A DNA stretch of 15,597 bases from Paenibacillus sp. (GCA_029239545.1 JARBUQ010000032.1:1-15597); one strand, 5' to 3'. Counted from the first letter of the stretch, positions 1-7,783 are shown. Notes: generated by a model from the letters alone, not told the origin. Translations and numbers: made by a program.

Positions 1-867
1 ACCCTCGCGTTCACGTCGCCAGACGATGTGAACGTATATTCACCGAATGTGATCCGCGGACAGGACGGAACGATCCTGCTGATCTTTATGCGCAGACATT
101 CGGTTGGGGCATTCGACAATACGTTCCATGTGTGGAAATCGGCGGATGAAGGGGAGACATTCGAGCCTTACTCCACATTTGCGGAGCGCGCTGCTTACAA
201 CTTATGCAATGCAGTCGTCAAGCGGCTGCGATCCGGCCGCCTGTTACTGCCCACGGCTGTTCCGGCGGCCGCGGAGGGTGAACTGGCGTCAAGCTTCGCG
301 ATCGCCGTTCTGTACAGCGATAACGACGGCCTGACGTGGCAGGAAGCGGACAATCGCCTCTATTTGCCGATGCGCGGAGCGATGGAGCCGCACGTGGAGG
401 AGATAGCAGTCGGACGGTTGGTGCTCGTGATGCGCAACCAGCTTGGCTCCTTATTCTTGTCCGAATCAACCGATGGCGGACTCAGTTGGTCCAAGCCTCA
501 GACGAGCGGGCTGCGCACGCCGGAATCGTGCCCGGAGCTGACCCGCATCCCGGAAACCGGAGATCTGCTGATGATCTGGAACAACAGCGAGTACGACCCG
601 TCATTCAGCTCGCAGAGTTATGGCAAGCGCAGCCCGCTATCGTGGGCGGTTTCCCGCGACGGAGGGCGCACGTGGAGCGAGGCGCGGCCGATCGAGGGGG
701 ATGAGCGGCGAGCGTACTCGAATCCTGGCTGCCGCTTTACTTCGGCCGGGGCAATTATCAACTATTGGACATGCGAGTACACGCCGGAATGGCGACTAAA
801 CCATAAGATCGATTTGCGCGTCGCCGTTATTGGAGCCAGCTCGTTTTACGACAGCGAAGGGGAATAA
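1..867 (+). CDS. Sialidase-like (BNR/Asp-box) beta-propeller protein, 5' end missing
   Basis: The frame is open from base 1 to the TAA at 865-867, giving 288 visible residues; the start lies before the window. Comparison with the complete paralogue at 2991-4046 suggests about 64 N-terminal residues are missing. Four Asp-box motifs of the S-x-D-x-G-x-T-W/F type are visible near residues 47-54, 106-113, 156-163 and 218-225, which marks a sialidase-fold propeller. Blocks shared with the paralogue include MRGAMEPH, MRNQLGSLFLSES, PESCPELTRIP and WNNSEYDPSF. Proteins of this type are usually named sialidase or exo-alpha-sialidase family, but few are characterised, so the actual glycosidic bond is uncertain; a related acidic-sugar hydrolase or lyase is possible. 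It is followed 78 bases later by the GH36 gene on the same strand, so the two may be co-transcribed. Third positions are rich in G and C, unlike GH36. Confidence 0.88.
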   Translation, partial: TLAFTSPDDVNVYSPNVIRGQDGTILLIFMRRHSVGAFDNTFHVWKSADEGETFEPYSTFAERAAYNLCNAVVKRLRSGRLLLPTAVPAAAEGELASSFAIAVLYSDNDGLTWQEADNRLYLPMRGAMEPHVEEIAVGRLVLVMRNQLGSLFLSESTDGGLSWSKPQTSGLRTPESCPELTRIPETGDLLMIWNNSEYDPSFSSQSYGKRSPLSWAVSRDGGRTWSEARPIEGDERRAYSNPGCRFTSAGAIINYWTCEYTPEWRLNHKIDLRVAVIGASSFYDSEGE

Positions 868-945
868 GCGAGAAGCGCAGATGGAGAATGTGCGAAGGAG
901 ATGCTCATCCATCCGGTGCTGCGAAAATGATGATTGGGGTGGGCC

Positions 946-2898
946 ATGGAGCAAATCAAAATGAAATTGAAAGACTGGTTGGATAGTTGGATGCCTTGGT
1001 CTTTGCGTGGCACGCTTGAAATCGATATCTTGTCGATCAATGGACTCGTCTATACGATGGCGTGGGATGAGATTGTTAATTTTGAATTTAATGAAACCAA
1101 AGCCAAATTGGAGTTCAAAAACGAAAAGCTGAAAATTGAAACGAGTCTGGAAGCCTATCCGAATCACGGGGCAATCGTGATTAAGAGCAAACTAACAGGA
1201 ACCAGCGACAAGCCTTTACCCTTGAATACCTTGATGCCTGTTCGGATGGTTTGGAAGACTGAGGCTGCTGTAGCCGTGCGTACATGCAACGGCGGAACTT
1301 CCGAAAAGGAATACCCGCCAATAGCCTATACCGAGCGAATTGTGTCCACATTTCCATATGATATACAATCGGGAAGCGATGGACGTTCCTCCAACAAAGA
1401 CCTTCCCATTATGCAGGTTGCTGCCGGGCAGAGCGGGGTGGTCGCTTCTATGGAGTGGTCGGGGCTCTGGAAACAAACGTTTGCGAAGGACGTGAATGTC
1501 TCCGGAACACATGTGCATGAGCTGGAAATTATCGTGAAAGAATTAGCTTTGGATCAGAATGAGGAGTTGCAGCTTCCACCGGTTCATCTCGTTTTTTATG
1601 AAGGGGGATTGGATAACGGAGGCAATGCGTTTCGAAAATACGTATATGATAAAATATGTCCCAGCCTCCATCATAAAAGGCCTCTTCCGCCAATAAGCTA
1701 CGATCACTGGTTTGGAGTGGGGAATAGCATCGATGAGACTTTTTTGAAAAAACAGGCCGATCGCTGCTCGGAGCTTGGACTAGACTATTTTGTCGTCGAC
1801 GCCGGGTGGTTTGCTGGCGGATTTCCTCGCGGGCTTGGAAATTGGAACCGAGTAGACACTGAGAAATTTCCGAATGGTCTGGAGCCTTTGGCGAAATACG
1901 TAAAGGATAAGGGGATGAAGTTCGGATTATGGTTCGAAGTGGAACGAGCTCACAAAAACAGCGATATTTATTTGGAGCATCCCGAATGGTTCCTGTCCTT
2001 GCCCTTTTCAACGAATGAGTACCTGAATGATTACGCTCATATCGATCTTTCTTTGAAGCCTGCCCAAGAATGGGTTATTGATAGGATAGGAACATGGATT
2101 GAACGGCTTGAACTGAGATGGAGTCGCTTGGACTATAACATTAGCCCGATGCCTTACTGGCAGCATGCGGATCCTACAGGCAAAAAAATGTTTCGATATT
2201 ACGAAGGATTGTACCACGTATTGGATGTTTTAATGGATAAATACCCCGAATGGCTCATCGAGGGCTGTGCTTCGGGAGGAAGAAGGCTTGATCTGGCCGC
2301 GATTCGGCACGCTCATACGTACTGGTTTTCCGATCATGCCTCCAATCCGCATATATGCCGCTATATGCAGAGCGGTGCAAGCCGATTCCTCCCTGGGCAT
2401 TTGTTGAATAGTGCAGTCATGGTTCCCTTCATAGGTGCGGGAGACAGCGGATTAAAGGATGTGGATGTAATCTCCCGTATGCTGGGAGCTTTATCGTTTA
2501 ATGGAGATGTAGCCAGCTGGTCGCCGGAATGGACACGCCGTTGTAAACAATTGGTCAACGCGTATCGGGATTGGCGCTGGCTGGTTCTTGAAGATTTTTA
2601 CGCACTGGTTCCGCAGCCTCGCAGCAGCGAGCAGCCGGAAGTCGTTCAATTTGCAAGCAGGGATGGTCATGATTCCCTTATTTTTGGGTTCGTCGCTGAA
2701 GGCTCCACTCGTGTATCCGTTTTACCGCAAGCCTTAAGGGAGGACATGCTGTATGTTATTAGCAATCCGTTTAGCAGCGGCACAGAAACGGAACTATGTG
2801 GGAACAAGCTCATGCAGGCTGGTCTAGAGTTTACGGTCTCGGCGGACGAAGCCTACATTCGCAGACTTGTTGGCAAACCGCTCATAGAGCTGGAATAG
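946..2898 (+). CDS. GH36-family alpha-galactosidase-like glycoside hydrolase
   Basis: This protein of about 650 residues has a beta-rich N-terminal part followed by a TIM barrel typical of clan GH-D. Visible GH36 landmarks are VDAGWF (Asp285), a GLWFEVE strand, a W-S-R-L-D-Y-N segment placing the predicted nucleophile at Asp396, EGCASGGRRLD, and W-F-S-D-H placing the predicted acid/base at Asp463. The family releases alpha-linked galactose or N-acetylgalactosamine by a retaining mechanism. Two positions differ from the common GH36 pattern: DDGW is DAGW and KWD is RLD, so the sugar specificity may differ. No signal peptide is visible, so it probably acts in the cytoplasm on imported oligosaccharides. 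The ATG at 946 was chosen over the TTG at 934 (no ribosome site); an ATG at 961, with GGAG nine bases upstream, is also possible. Its A+T content is higher than that of flanking genes. A terminator follows directly. Confidence 0.87.
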   Translation: MEQIKMKLKDWLDSWMPWSLRGTLEIDILSINGLVYTMAWDEIVNFEFNETKAKLEFKNEKLKIETSLEAYPNHGAIVIKSKLTGTSDKPLPLNTLMPVRMVWKTEAAVAVRTCNGGTSEKEYPPIAYTERIVSTFPYDIQSGSDGRSSNKDLPIMQVAAGQSGVVASMEWSGLWKQTFAKDVNVSGTHVHELEIIVKELALDQNEELQLPPVHLVFYEGGLDNGGNAFRKYVYDKICPSLHHKRPLPPISYDHWFGVGNSIDETFLKKQADRCSELGLDYFVVDAGWFAGGFPRGLGNWNRVDTEKFPNGLEPLAKYVKDKGMKFGLWFEVERAHKNSDIYLEHPEWFLSLPFSTNEYLNDYAHIDLSLKPAQEWVIDRIGTWIERLELRWSRLDYNISPMPYWQHADPTGKKMFRYYEGLYHVLDVLMDKYPEWLIEGCASGGRRLDLAAIRHAHTYWFSDHASNPHICRYMQSGASRFLPGHLLNSAVMVPFIGAGDSGLKDVDVISRMLGALSFNGDVASWSPEWTRRCKQLVNAYRDWRWLVLEDFYALVPQPRSSEQPEVVQFASRDGHDSLIFGFVAEGSTRVSVLPQALREDMLYVISNPFSSGTETELCGNKLMQAGLEFTVSADEAYIRRLVGKPLIELE

Positions 2899-2912
2899 AA
2901 CGGCACACGACC

Positions 2913-2945
2913 AAAGGCAATCCCTATTAAAGGAATTGCCTTTTT
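2913..2945 (+). terminator. Rho-independent terminator after the GH36 gene
   Basis: Arms AAAGGCAAT (2913-2921) and ATTGCCTTT (2935-2943) form a 9-bp stem that can extend by two C-G pairs past a bulged A; a run of five T follows from 2941. It lies 15 bases after the GH36 stop and between convergent genes. On the - strand the stem is followed by only three T, so it may also weakly stop the opposing operon. Confidence 0.85.
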
Positions 2946-2990
2946 GTGTCTGCAGCCAGAATGAGCGCGAGGTGCAACAACGGAAGCCAC

Positions 2991-4046
2991 CTACAAATCA
3001 AGACCATAGAACCAGTTGGTGCCGATCACGGCCACGCGAAGGTCGATCACATCTTGCATCAGCCAATCCTGTTTGTACTCGCAGGTCCAATAGTTGACGA
3101 TCGCGGTACCTGCTGCCGTAAATCGGCATCCGGGATTCGAGAAGGCTCGTTTTGGATCATCTTCGATATGGCGGATGCTCTTCCACGACCTTCCCTCGTC
3201 GTCGGAGATAGCGGCCGCGAGCGGACTTCGCTTGCCATAATGTGAACCGAAAGAAGGATCGTACTCACTGTTGTTCCAGATCATCAGCAGATCTCCCGTG
3301 CTCGGAATGCGTGTCAGCTCGGGACAAGATTCCGGCGTGCTCAGCCCGGTCGTCTGAGGCTTGGACCAGGAGGTCCCCCCCGTTGACGATTCCGAAAGGA
3401 ACAGAGAACCCAACTGGTTGCGCATGACCATGAGCACCCTCCCGTCGCGCGTCTCCTCCAGATGCGGCTCCATCGCTCCGCGCATAGGCAGATGGACTCG
3501 ATTGGTCGCTTCCGCCCACGTCAAGCCGTCGTCATCGCTGAATAAGACGGCGATCGCGAAGGCTTGACCTTGCGCACCCTTCTGTCCGAACGGGACGGCG
3601 GTCGGCAGCAGCAGACGGCCGGAGCTCAATCGCTTCACGACTCCATTGCACAAGCTGTAATCGGCTCGCTCCACGAATGAAGCATAGTTCCGGAAGGTCA
3701 AGCCCTCGTCCTCCGATTTCAAGATGAAGAACGAGTTGTCAAAAGTCTCGATGGCATGCCGACGCATGAAGAGGAGCAGAATCCCGCCGTCCCGGGCACG
3801 AATTAGATTGGGCGAATAGACGTTCACATCTCCGGGCGAAGTTTCCACTACGGTGCGATGACTTCCCCATGTCAAACCGCCGTCCGACGATTCACGGGCC
3901 GCCAGTCTCGTCCTGGCGAAGTCATCGCCTTCTCCCCCGAATTCCATATAGACCAGCAGCAATCTTCCATCCTTAAGCTCCACCACATCGCCTTCGCTCT
4001 TGCGGGTATAATCGGAAGCGCTCTTAGCTACAGTTGCAATAAACAA
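2991..4046 (-). CDS. Sialidase-like (BNR/Asp-box) beta-propeller protein, complete
   Basis: This 351-residue protein has five Asp-box motifs near residues 53-60, 111-118, 170-177, 220-227 and 281-288, the signature of a sialidase-type propeller. Conserved blocks probably around the active cleft are LLFMRRH (91-97), MRGAMEPHLEE (188-198), MRNQLGS (208-214), ESCPELTRIPSTGD (239-252) and WNNSEYDP (257-264). By eye about two thirds of positions are identical to the partial protein at 1-867. The start is TTG: an in-frame stop lies nine bases upstream, AAGGGG sits ten bases before the TTG, and the next ATG would delete the first strands. There is no signal peptide, so it is probably cytoplasmic. 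It is the last gene of the importer operon, six bases after the LplC-type permease gene, which suggests it cleaves the imported sugar. A true sialic-acid substrate is not shown. Confidence 0.9.
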   Translation of the reverse strand: MFIATVAKSASDYTRKSEGDVVELKDGRLLLVYMEFGGEGDDFARTRLAARESSDGGLTWGSHRTVVETSPGDVNVYSPNLIRARDGGILLLFMRRHAIETFDNSFFILKSEDEGLTFRNYASFVERADYSLCNGVVKRLSSGRLLLPTAVPFGQKGAQGQAFAIAVLFSDDDGLTWAEATNRVHLPMRGAMEPHLEETRDGRVLMVMRNQLGSLFLSESSTGGTSWSKPQTTGLSTPESCPELTRIPSTGDLLMIWNNSEYDPSFGSHYGKRSPLAAAISDDEGRSWKSIRHIEDDPKRAFSNPGCRFTAAGTAIVNYWTCEYKQDWLMQDVIDLRVAVIGTNWFYGLDL

Positions 4047-4052
4047 AACGAA

Positions 4053-4952
4053 TCACCCCTTCAACGAACCCAACATTATGCCTTTGATAAAATACTTTTG
4101 CAGCCAGGGATAGATCAACACAATCGGTCCGATCGACAGTAAAGTAATGCCGGAACGGACATTGCTAAGCGATAGCTCGGCCATCTGGGAATTGTCGTTC
4201 AGCACCAAGTCATTGTACTGCTGGCTGACCGAGGTGAGCATCTCTCTCATGATGACCTGGATGACCGTGATATCCCGATCGCGAATATAGATCATGGCGT
4301 CGAACCAGGCATTCCAATGGTTCACTGCGCCCCACAGGGCGACCGTAGCGAGCACTGGCTTCGATATCGGCAATATGATCTTGAACAGAATCGTCCAATA
4401 CCCGGCCCCGTCTATGAGCGCGGATTCCTCCAATGCCACATCCAGCGACATCAAGTAATTGCGCATGATGATGATGCTGAAGATCGCCACCGCTCCGGGC
4501 AGGATCAGTACGAGAAAATTGTCCAGCAATCCCAAGCTCTTCATCAGCAAGTAAGAAGGAATGAGTCCTCCTGAGAAGAACATTGGCAAAATAAAATAAG
4601 TAGTCGTCGAACCCCTGAACGGAAGCTCCTTCTTGGCAAGGGGATACGCGGCCAGAACGGTGAAGAGCAGCTCTAGGGCCGTCCCCGATACGGTTCTCAG
4701 AATCGAGTTCAGATAAGGTCTGATAATCGCTTCGTAGGAGAACAGGAACTTATAAGCCTCCAGGGACCATGTTTTCGGCCAGAAATGAAAACCCAGCGAG
4801 GTCGCTTCCAAAGCCGTGGAAAACGAAAGGATGACAACCTGCCAGAATGGGTACAGAATCATCAGGGCGAACCCCCCCATGAAACCGATGTTCAGCGTAT
4901 CGAACCACCAGCCGGGGCGCAGCCGCCCGCGTTGTCGAACAGGATGGGCCAT
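4053..4952 (-). CDS. Carbohydrate ABC transporter permease, LplC type
   Basis: This 299-residue polytopic membrane protein is one of two permeases of a CUT1-type sugar importer. Hydrophobic segments include one near residues 22-46 and others up to the C-terminal end, which reads Y-F-I-K-G-I-M-L-G-S-L-K-G, typical of LplC/YtcP proteins. The cytoplasmic EAA-like loop lies near residues 175-197 (LEESALIDGAG followed by ILP), the docking site for the ATPase. The ATG at 4952 was preferred over a GTG at 4961 because GGAG lies ten bases upstream of the ATG but directly against the GTG. With the ATG, the start falls two bases after the stop of the LplB-type gene, so the two are translationally coupled. 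The sialidase-like gene follows six bases later. Substrate is inferred only from these neighbours. Confidence 0.93.
   Translation of the reverse strand: MAHPVRQRGRLRPGWWFDTLNIGFMGGFALMILYPFWQVVILSFSTALEATSLGFHFWPKTWSLEAYKFLFSYEAIIRPYLNSILRTVSGTALELLFTVLAAYPLAKKELPFRGSTTTYFILPMFFSGGLIPSYLLMKSLGLLDNFLVLILPGAVAIFSIIIMRNYLMSLDVALEESALIDGAGYWTILFKIILPISKPVLATVALWGAVNHWNAWFDAMIYIRDRDITVIQVIMREMLTSVSQQYNDLVLNDNSQMAELSLSNVRSGITLLSIGPIVLIYPWLQKYFIKGIMLGSLKG
4057..4062 (-). promoter_or_regulatory. Ribosome-binding site fixing a TTG start
   Basis: AAGGGG on the - strand, ten bases before the TTG at 4046. It overlaps the end of the upstream permease gene, implying coupled translation, and supports the non-ATG start of the sialidase-like gene. 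Confidence 0.6.
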
Positions 4953-4954
4953 GA

Positions 4955-5908
4955 TTACCACACTCCGTAGTCGCTATGTTTGCGAACGAATTGATTGACG
5001 GTGACGAGCAGGATGACTCCCACAACGTTTTTGAACAATCCGACCGCCGCGGAATAATCGAATCGAACCTCGAGCAGCCCGACCCGGTATACATACGTAT
5101 CGATAATATCGGCCACTTCGTACACTAGCGGATTGTACAAGTTAAGAATTTGATCGAAGCCGCCTGATAGGATATGTCCTAGCCGCAAAAGAAACAAAAT
5201 AGTAATGACGGGAATGAGCGATGGAAGCGTAATATAGATCATTTTCTGATAGCGATTGGCTCCATCCGACTCTGCCGCCTCATACAGCTCAGGCGAGATG
5301 GAGGCTATGGAAGCCAAGTAAATGATAGAAGCCCACCCGATTTCCTTCCAAACATCCGTAATCAGGAGCAGCGGAATGAAGAACAGTTTGCTCGACAAAA
5401 AATTGATCGGATCTCCGCCGAACAGGGTGATAACGTAATTCAAGATGCCCCGCTGGGGCGAGACGATCTCCACAACCATACTGGCGACGATGACCCAAGA
5501 GAGAAAGTGAGGCAAATATGACAGGCTCTGAATCGCTCGTTTGAAAAAGCGAGTACGCAGCTCGTTGAGCATCAAGGCGAATATAATCGGCATTGTGAAT
5601 CCAAAAAACAGACGCAGCAGGCTGATGAGGAACGTATTGCGCAGCGCTCGCAAAAACACGAAGTCGTCCAGCATGTAGCGGAAATGCTCGAAATTGTTCC
5701 ACGGGCTGCCCCAAATGCCAAGCCCCACCCGGTAATCCTTGAATGCAATCAGCACGCCGTACATCGGAGCGTAGTGAAATACCGCCAAGTGCACAGCCGG
5801 GAGCAGCAGCATCAAATACAGCATCTTCATCCTCTTCAGCTTTTTCCAGAGGATGACCCCGTCAGCAGCGGTCCGTAAAGTAGGATTCGCCTTCAAATGT
5901 GGTTCCAT
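4955..5908 (-). CDS. Carbohydrate ABC transporter permease, LplB type
   Basis: This 317-residue polytopic membrane protein is the partner of the LplC-type permease. After a short basic N-terminus (about residues 1-28), a first membrane segment runs from about 29 to 50, followed by the FKDYR signature that is common in LplB-type proteins. The EAA loop is at about residues 210-232 (E-A-A-E-S-D-G-A-N-R, then LP). AAAGGAG lies six bases before the ATG at 5908. The gene sits 67 bases after the solute-binding-protein gene, separated by a strong hairpin, and its stop nearly abuts the next permease start. No ATPase is encoded in the operon. Many such Bacillota importers share a common MsmX-type ATPase encoded elsewhere, which is the likely arrangement here (inference). 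Confidence 0.93.
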   Translation of the reverse strand: MEPHLKANPTLRTAADGVILWKKLKRMKMLYLMLLLPAVHLAVFHYAPMYGVLIAFKDYRVGLGIWGSPWNNFEHFRYMLDDFVFLRALRNTFLISLLRLFFGFTMPIIFALMLNELRTRFFKRAIQSLSYLPHFLSWVIVASMVVEIVSPQRGILNYVITLFGGDPINFLSSKLFFIPLLLITDVWKEIGWASIIYLASIASISPELYEAAESDGANRYQKMIYITLPSLIPVITILFLLRLGHILSGGFDQILNLYNPLVYEVADIIDTYVYRVGLLEVRFDYSAAVGLFKNVVGVILLVTVNQFVRKHSDYGVW

Positions 5909-5929
5909 AACAGACTCCTTTCATGAAAC

Positions 5930-5963
5930 GCGGGCGATTGGCCTCTCCGGACCAATCGCCCGC
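5930..5963 (-). terminator. Intercistronic hairpin between binding-protein and permease genes
   Basis: Perfect 12-bp arms GCGGGCGATTGG (5930-5941) and CCAATCGCCCGC (5952-5963) enclose a 10-base loop. It starts 13 bases after the stop of the binding-protein gene in the direction of transcription. Only three T follow the stem on the - strand, so it is likely a partial terminator or an RNA-stabilising 3' structure that lets the binding protein be made in excess over the permeases. Confidence 0.7.
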
Positions 5964-5975
5964 TTGCTGCCGCCG

Positions 5976-7664
5976 TTATTTATTGCGCAGATCAGCGACT
6001 TTGGGTGCTTTATCCAGCTCGGCAGTAATCTCGCTGCCGCCGTTGCTCAAGTAATTTTTCACGTAATTGTCCCAAGTAGAGTCAATATTCAGCTCCCCGG
6101 TAATCGCCTTGAACATGTACTCATCGGTAATGGTTTTCAGCTTGGCCGTATATTTGGAGCGCAGCTCGTTGTATTTCGTCTCGTTGAAGTAATCATATTT
6201 AGAATTAGCATAAACCGTCTTCCGGCCGGCTTCGACTCCCCAGAAGGCGTCAAAGAGCTTTAGCGTGAACTCGTCATTCCAAATCGGCGTGAGCGCAGCA
6301 GGACGCATCACGTGATTGTAGTAGGAGATCCCCGCCGCTTCTCGTTCCGCATCGGGTTTCTTAGAGAGGACGGCTGATTTCTTAGGTGTGCCTCCCCAGG
6401 AGTAGTCGGTTCCATCTTCGCCGAACTGGGTCAGCAGGTTGCCGTCGAAGTCCAGATTGATGTAGTCGAACATCTGGAGGATGCGGATCAGCTTTTCATC
6501 CGAGACGTCCTTACGGATGACGGCTGAGTAGGAGAAGCCGTCCACGCCGTTTCCGTTGGACGGTGCCCCTTGCTTGCCGTTGGGGCCGATAGGCGGTGGA
6601 GCGAACAAAATTTTGACGCTTGGATCCTTCAGCACGAGGTTGCCAGGCGGACGGGTGTGCGTATAAGGGACCAAGGCTGCCGATTGGTGCAGAGCCTGCG
6701 CGCCTCCATATTTGCCGGTCGCATATTTCTCCCAGCTCTTCGTCAGATTGAGTGTGGTGAACTCGGGATCGATAATGCCTTTCTTGTACCAGTCGGCCAT
6801 AAGCTTCAGATAATCCTTATAGTTGCTGCTGATCGCATAGTTGACCAGCTTGCCGTTCTCTTCCTGGAACTGTCCCCAACCGATGCCGAACGCTCCTGCG
6901 AGCGTGGCTTGGGTGTTGGACGGCGCCTCATAGTCTAGTACCGGTCCGTACGTATCCTTTTTGCCGTTGCCATCAGGGTCCTGATTGACGAACGCTTCAT
7001 ACATCTTCGTTTCTTCCTCAATCGTGAACGCCTCGGCGGTGTAGTAAACCCGCTCCAACCCGTTCGCCGTACCGAGCTGTTTCACGGTGCCTTTGGGCTT
7101 GATGCCGAGCTTTTCCATCCAATCGAGCCGATATGCCTGCCCCCAGAACTGATTCACCGTCGTATCGACGTAACCGGTGAGCGCGAAAAATTCCCCTTGC
7201 TTGCCTGGCACTTGATTGACCTTAAAGCCGGTTCCCACCGAGTCCAACAATGCGGCGTACTTCGGGGCGTACTTGACGATCAGGTCTTTAGGGATGCTGC
7301 GGGTCACGCCGTCCCGGTACAGCTTGCTGGGATCGTCCAGCGTGTAGGAGTAGTCCGGCAGATCGCCAGAGGCAACCATGAGGTTGCGCTGTTCGGCGTT
7401 GTTGATGTCAATCTTCCGGTTGACCAGCTTCACGTTAAACTTCTTTTCGAGCATCTGCTGAGTCTTGTTGTTGTCCTCGACCTTGCCTCGCGCCCCTTGT
7501 CCGACCCAACTGATTTCCAGCTTCTTCGACATGCCGTCCGCCGTCGCCGCGGGCGTTCCGGTCGCGGCCGTCGGGCTCGGTTCTGGGTTGCCTGAGCTCG
7601 AACAAGCGGTCGTAATGGCAAGCAGGATGCCGAGCGATGCGGCTAATGAAGATTTTCCTCTCAT
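5976..7664 (-). CDS. Lipoprotein extracellular solute-binding protein (LipO-like, sugar ABC importer)
   Basis: This 562-residue protein is the membrane-anchored sugar receptor of the importer. The N-terminus is a lipoprotein signal peptide: basic M-R-G-K, a hydrophobic stretch, then T-T-A-Cys with the lipidated Cys at 21. A low-complexity Pro/Thr/Ala linker (about 22-45) precedes the binding domain. An EF-hand-like segment DPDGNGKKDTYG at residues 229-240 matches the calcium-loop motif common in this family. The length is usual for LipO-type receptors and longer than for maltose-type ones. AAGGGGG lies upstream of the ATG at 7664. It is first in the operon with both permeases and a sialidase-like protein, so the ligand is probably the oligosaccharide those enzymes degrade. 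A -10-like TATACT lies upstream on the - strand at 7701-7706, but no good -35 is seen, as would fit activator-dependent expression. Confidence 0.93.
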   Translation of the reverse strand: MRGKSSLAASLGILLAITTACSSSGNPEPSPTAATGTPAATADGMSKKLEISWVGQGARGKVEDNNKTQQMLEKKFNVKLVNRKIDINNAEQRNLMVASGDLPDYSYTLDDPSKLYRDGVTRSIPKDLIVKYAPKYAALLDSVGTGFKVNQVPGKQGEFFALTGYVDTTVNQFWGQAYRLDWMEKLGIKPKGTVKQLGTANGLERVYYTAEAFTIEEETKMYEAFVNQDPDGNGKKDTYGPVLDYEAPSNTQATLAGAFGIGWGQFQEENGKLVNYAISSNYKDYLKLMADWYKKGIIDPEFTTLNLTKSWEKYATGKYGGAQALHQSAALVPYTHTRPPGNLVLKDPSVKILFAPPPIGPNGKQGAPSNGNGVDGFSYSAVIRKDVSDEKLIRILQMFDYINLDFDGNLLTQFGEDGTDYSWGGTPKKSAVLSKKPDAEREAAGISYYNHVMRPAALTPIWNDEFTLKLFDAFWGVEAGRKTVYANSKYDYFNETKYNELRSKYTAKLKTITDEYMFKAITGELNIDSTWDNYVKNYLSNGGSEITAELDKAPKVADLRNK

Positions 7665-7769
7665 TGAATAATCCCCCTTTAAGAAATATGATACAAATCA
7701 AGTATAGAAAATTTCGGAGAAGGAGCATGACAGGATCATTCGAAGTTTCTATCACAATTTTCACATCAT

Positions 7770-7783
7770 TGTATCCGCTTCCA
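7770..7783 (-). promoter_or_regulatory. Possible catabolite-responsive element (cre-like)
   Basis: TGGAAGCGGATACA on the - strand matches 12 of 14 positions of the Bacillus CcpA pattern TGWNANCGNTNWCA. It lies about 105 bases upstream of the binding-protein gene and would suit a sugar operon under carbon catabolite control. Two mismatches and lack of a mapped promoter keep this tentative. Confidence 0.3.

Noticed and set aside
927..986. Short frame (ATG at 927, about 19 codons) overlapping the start of GH36
   Set aside because: No clear ribosome site or family features; an overlap by chance is the simplest reading.
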